From NCBI RefSeq assembly GCF_023746615.1, contig NZ_CP082276.1, positions 1-64,000 of the forward strand: a stretch of DNA of 64,000 bases, written 5' to 3'. Source of the DNA: Grimontia kaedaensis (GTDB taxonomy: Bacteria; Pseudomonadota; Gammaproteobacteria; Enterobacterales; Vibrionaceae). A program made the position numbers and the translations under genes. Positions 63,701-64,000 of the stretch are shown in pieces; position 1 is the first letter of the stretch; each line of letters begins with the position of its first letter. The notes under the pieces are model-generated. The model did not search any database, was not told the DNA's origin, and saw nothing but the letters and a program-made list of their open reading frames with translations.

Positions 63701-63892
63701 CAGTGAAATACGGCGTCGTGAAACAGGAATGGCGTTGTACTGATCATCCAGCGCTGCTTCGACGCTGGGATACGACGCCATAGGGCAATGCGCAGGAAGG
63801 CGGTTTAACTGAGTAACAGAGGGATTTTCCCACTGACGACGGCGGATCAACTCTGCAAATCGGGTCATGTTGTGGTTCTCAAACTCGTTCAT
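60776..63892 (-). CDS. lacZ: Beta-galactosidase LacZ (GH2)
   Basis: 1038 aa, the size of LacZ. The acid/base Glu471 lies in WSLGNESGIGNNH and the nucleophile Glu547 in ILCEYAHAMGNS; FNAVRTSHYPNHP and the C-terminal small-chain domain (GRGPFENYPDRKAG) are also present. Hydrolyses lactose and other beta-galactosides in the cytoplasm. The start has no clear ribosome site, consistent with coupling to the upstream gene whose stop is 21 bases away. An alternative ATG is at 63868. No lacI or permease is visible in the window. Confidence 0.93.
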   Translation of the reverse strand: MNEFENHNMTRFAELIRRRQWENPSVTQLNRLPAHCPMASYPSVEAALDDQYNAIPVSRRRISLNGDWQFSLYEAPESVPSETTNREFDDATWRTIPVPSNWQLEDTDDIPIYTNVQYPFDVEPPKVPQKNPTAVYRTKFQLPEGWLNEQTLICFDGVCSAFYLFCNGHFVGYSQDSRLPAEFDLSPFVTLGENQITAVVLRWSDGSYLEDQDMWWLSGIFRDVTLRKKPQDQISDFSVQTVLDPTHHVGTLNITTKLQGRCNKVAIQLFDEGTDLSGPVIAECGQRVIDERGAWGDRCEHSLIVSCPRLWSDEDPHLYRLVIMLLDENDEPIDIEACNVGFRQVGISDGVLKVNDLPTLIRGVNRHEFHPERGYVQTVEDIEKDLKLIKQFNFNAVRTSHYPNHPAFYNLCDKLGLYVVDEANIETHGMEPMCQLSDNAEWLSAYTERVTRMVERDKNHPCIIIWSLGNESGIGNNHHAMYQWVKQRDPSRPVQYEGGGADTTATDIICPMYARVEQDQTDLGLPKWALSKWIGLPNENRPLILCEYAHAMGNSLGSFDKYWEAFRRYPRLQGGFIWDWVDQGISRKDDQGSQWCYGGDFGDTPNDRQFCINGLMFPDRTPHPAAFEAKFHQQRFSYKLEGTYPLVVAISNEYQFHAPENLTLRWSIQGNGKQVASGEAALHLLAGKDAQIELAKSLPYPKHNQEYFLNLEVVLSAGEAWAPEGAVIGWGQLVLPVYRALQSPELAPDRLPDVIDEPDHWTVKGDYFELDFDKQSGHLVRWLIDGEEQLLDAPKDNFIRPPIDNDIGASEADRPDPNAWLGKWQQAGLFDLRHENLFNTVDVLSDTVQIRSHHGYFIGGAMVISTLWRYEVDLSGTIVLTVDVNVAQDLPSLPRVGLELALPLTDSVAWFGRGPFENYPDRKAGAMVSRYLSSIDDMHTPYIFPSENGLRCDVRQLDIDNLRIEGMFHFSVSRYSQESLTEAKHQEELVKDDHIYMRIDGYHMGIGGDDSWSPSVHPEFLLDAAHYRYALKLSMKRD

Positions 63893-63913
63893 TCAAGGCG
63901 GGCCATGGAACGT

Positions 63914-64000
63914 TTACGATTCAACGGTAAAGGACAACAGCATGGCACTTTCTGGATCCATTACTGGCAAGCTTAGTCCAATTTGACTGAGCTGGTCGCC
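63914..64000 (-). CDS. C-terminal end of a probable GH36 alpha-galactosidase (runs off window edge)
   Basis: The last 28 codons, ending with TAA at 63914-63916. DQLSQIGLSLPVMDPESAMLL resembles the C-terminal strand of GH36 alpha-galactosidases, and the location directly before lacZ suggests a galactoside-utilisation operon. Too short to be certain. Confidence 0.5.
   Translation of the reverse strand, partial: GDQLSQIGLSLPVMDPESAMLLSFTVES

Noticed and set aside
118..63892. Many long frames opposite real genes (for example 36904-37278, 62333-62989)
   Set aside because: They are antisense shadows of well-supported genes without ribosome sites or family features.
1..64000. Search by eye for CRISPR arrays, rRNA, tRNA, integrase genes or attC sites
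   Set aside because: No regular spaced repeats, cloverleaf or RNA-gene sequence, or recombinase gene was seen; the 52768 hairpin lacks the attC core sites.

Overview
The window reads as chromosomal DNA of a marine gammaproteobacterium of the Vibrionaceae type (Grimontia/Enterovibrio/Photobacterium-like). This is inferred from the gene content (LuxP-like protein, OlsF, YehS, DgkA, DUF3297), from dispersed intergenic repeats built on ATACCCAAACAACCTGAAG, and from the abundance of membrane GGDEF/EAL proteins. No rRNA, tRNA, CRISPR array, prophage or intact insertion sequence is visible. The one mobile-element-like object is a 266-bp element with terminal inverted repeats at 43980-44245.

Layout. 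1-6.4 kb: a minus-strand operon (MurE-like ligase without a UDP-binding domain, SGNH hydrolase, an unknown protein cut by the edge) diverges from a 7TM sensor histidine kinase coupled to a standalone RibD-type deaminase and followed by a CDF transporter. 6.5-13.8 kb: a tightly overlapped cellulose operon of the BcsABZK (type III) kind, with a small lipoprotein gene first and a good sigma-54 promoter. 14-20 kb: housekeeping and small genes (DUF3297, YehS, GNAT, DEAD-box helicase, VOC proteins, AraC regulator, DUF3291). 20-27 kb: a phytase-like esterase behind Pho-box-like repeats, a GNAT gene that reads through a shared terminator, a DUF350/transglutaminase pair, and a PepSY-membrane protein-OmpR-HK operon. 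27.5-32.3 kb: a LuxP-like protein diverging from a sugar-binding protein coupled to a GGDEF-EAL protein. 32.5-40.7 kb: ABM, MsrA, rhodanese, a frameshifted mltC, LhgO, a 1255-aa MASE1-PAS-GGDEF-EAL protein with degenerate catalytic motifs, and a MazG-like protein. 40.9-47.7 kb: a DedA/ATP-grasp/DinB/TANGO2 cluster, the terminal-inverted-repeat element, a YHS protein, OlsF and a ketopantoate reductase-like protein. 47.8-53.4 kb: an outer-membrane protein, DUF445, an ICL/PEPM enzyme, lipoproteins, a deletion derivative of a hybrid kinase and an EAL fragment. 53.8-60.7 kb: a second periplasmic-binding-protein/GGDEF-EAL pair, DUF3047, DgkA, glutaredoxin and an SDR. 60.8-64 kb: LacZ and the end of a probable alpha-galactosidase.

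How it fits together. The dominant theme is cyclic-di-GMP. There are two translationally coupled 'periplasmic binding protein + membrane GGDEF/EAL' modules, one degenerate GGDEF/EAL receptor, one EAL fragment, and a cellulose synthase with an intact PilZ c-di-GMP site. The binding-protein/GGDEF-EAL modules resemble in layout the known NspS-MbaA pair of Vibrio cholerae but carry different binding-protein families, so they are good candidates for undescribed ligand inputs into matrix production. That link is inference. All starts were adjusted by eye to ribosome binding sites and homology; no database search was possible.
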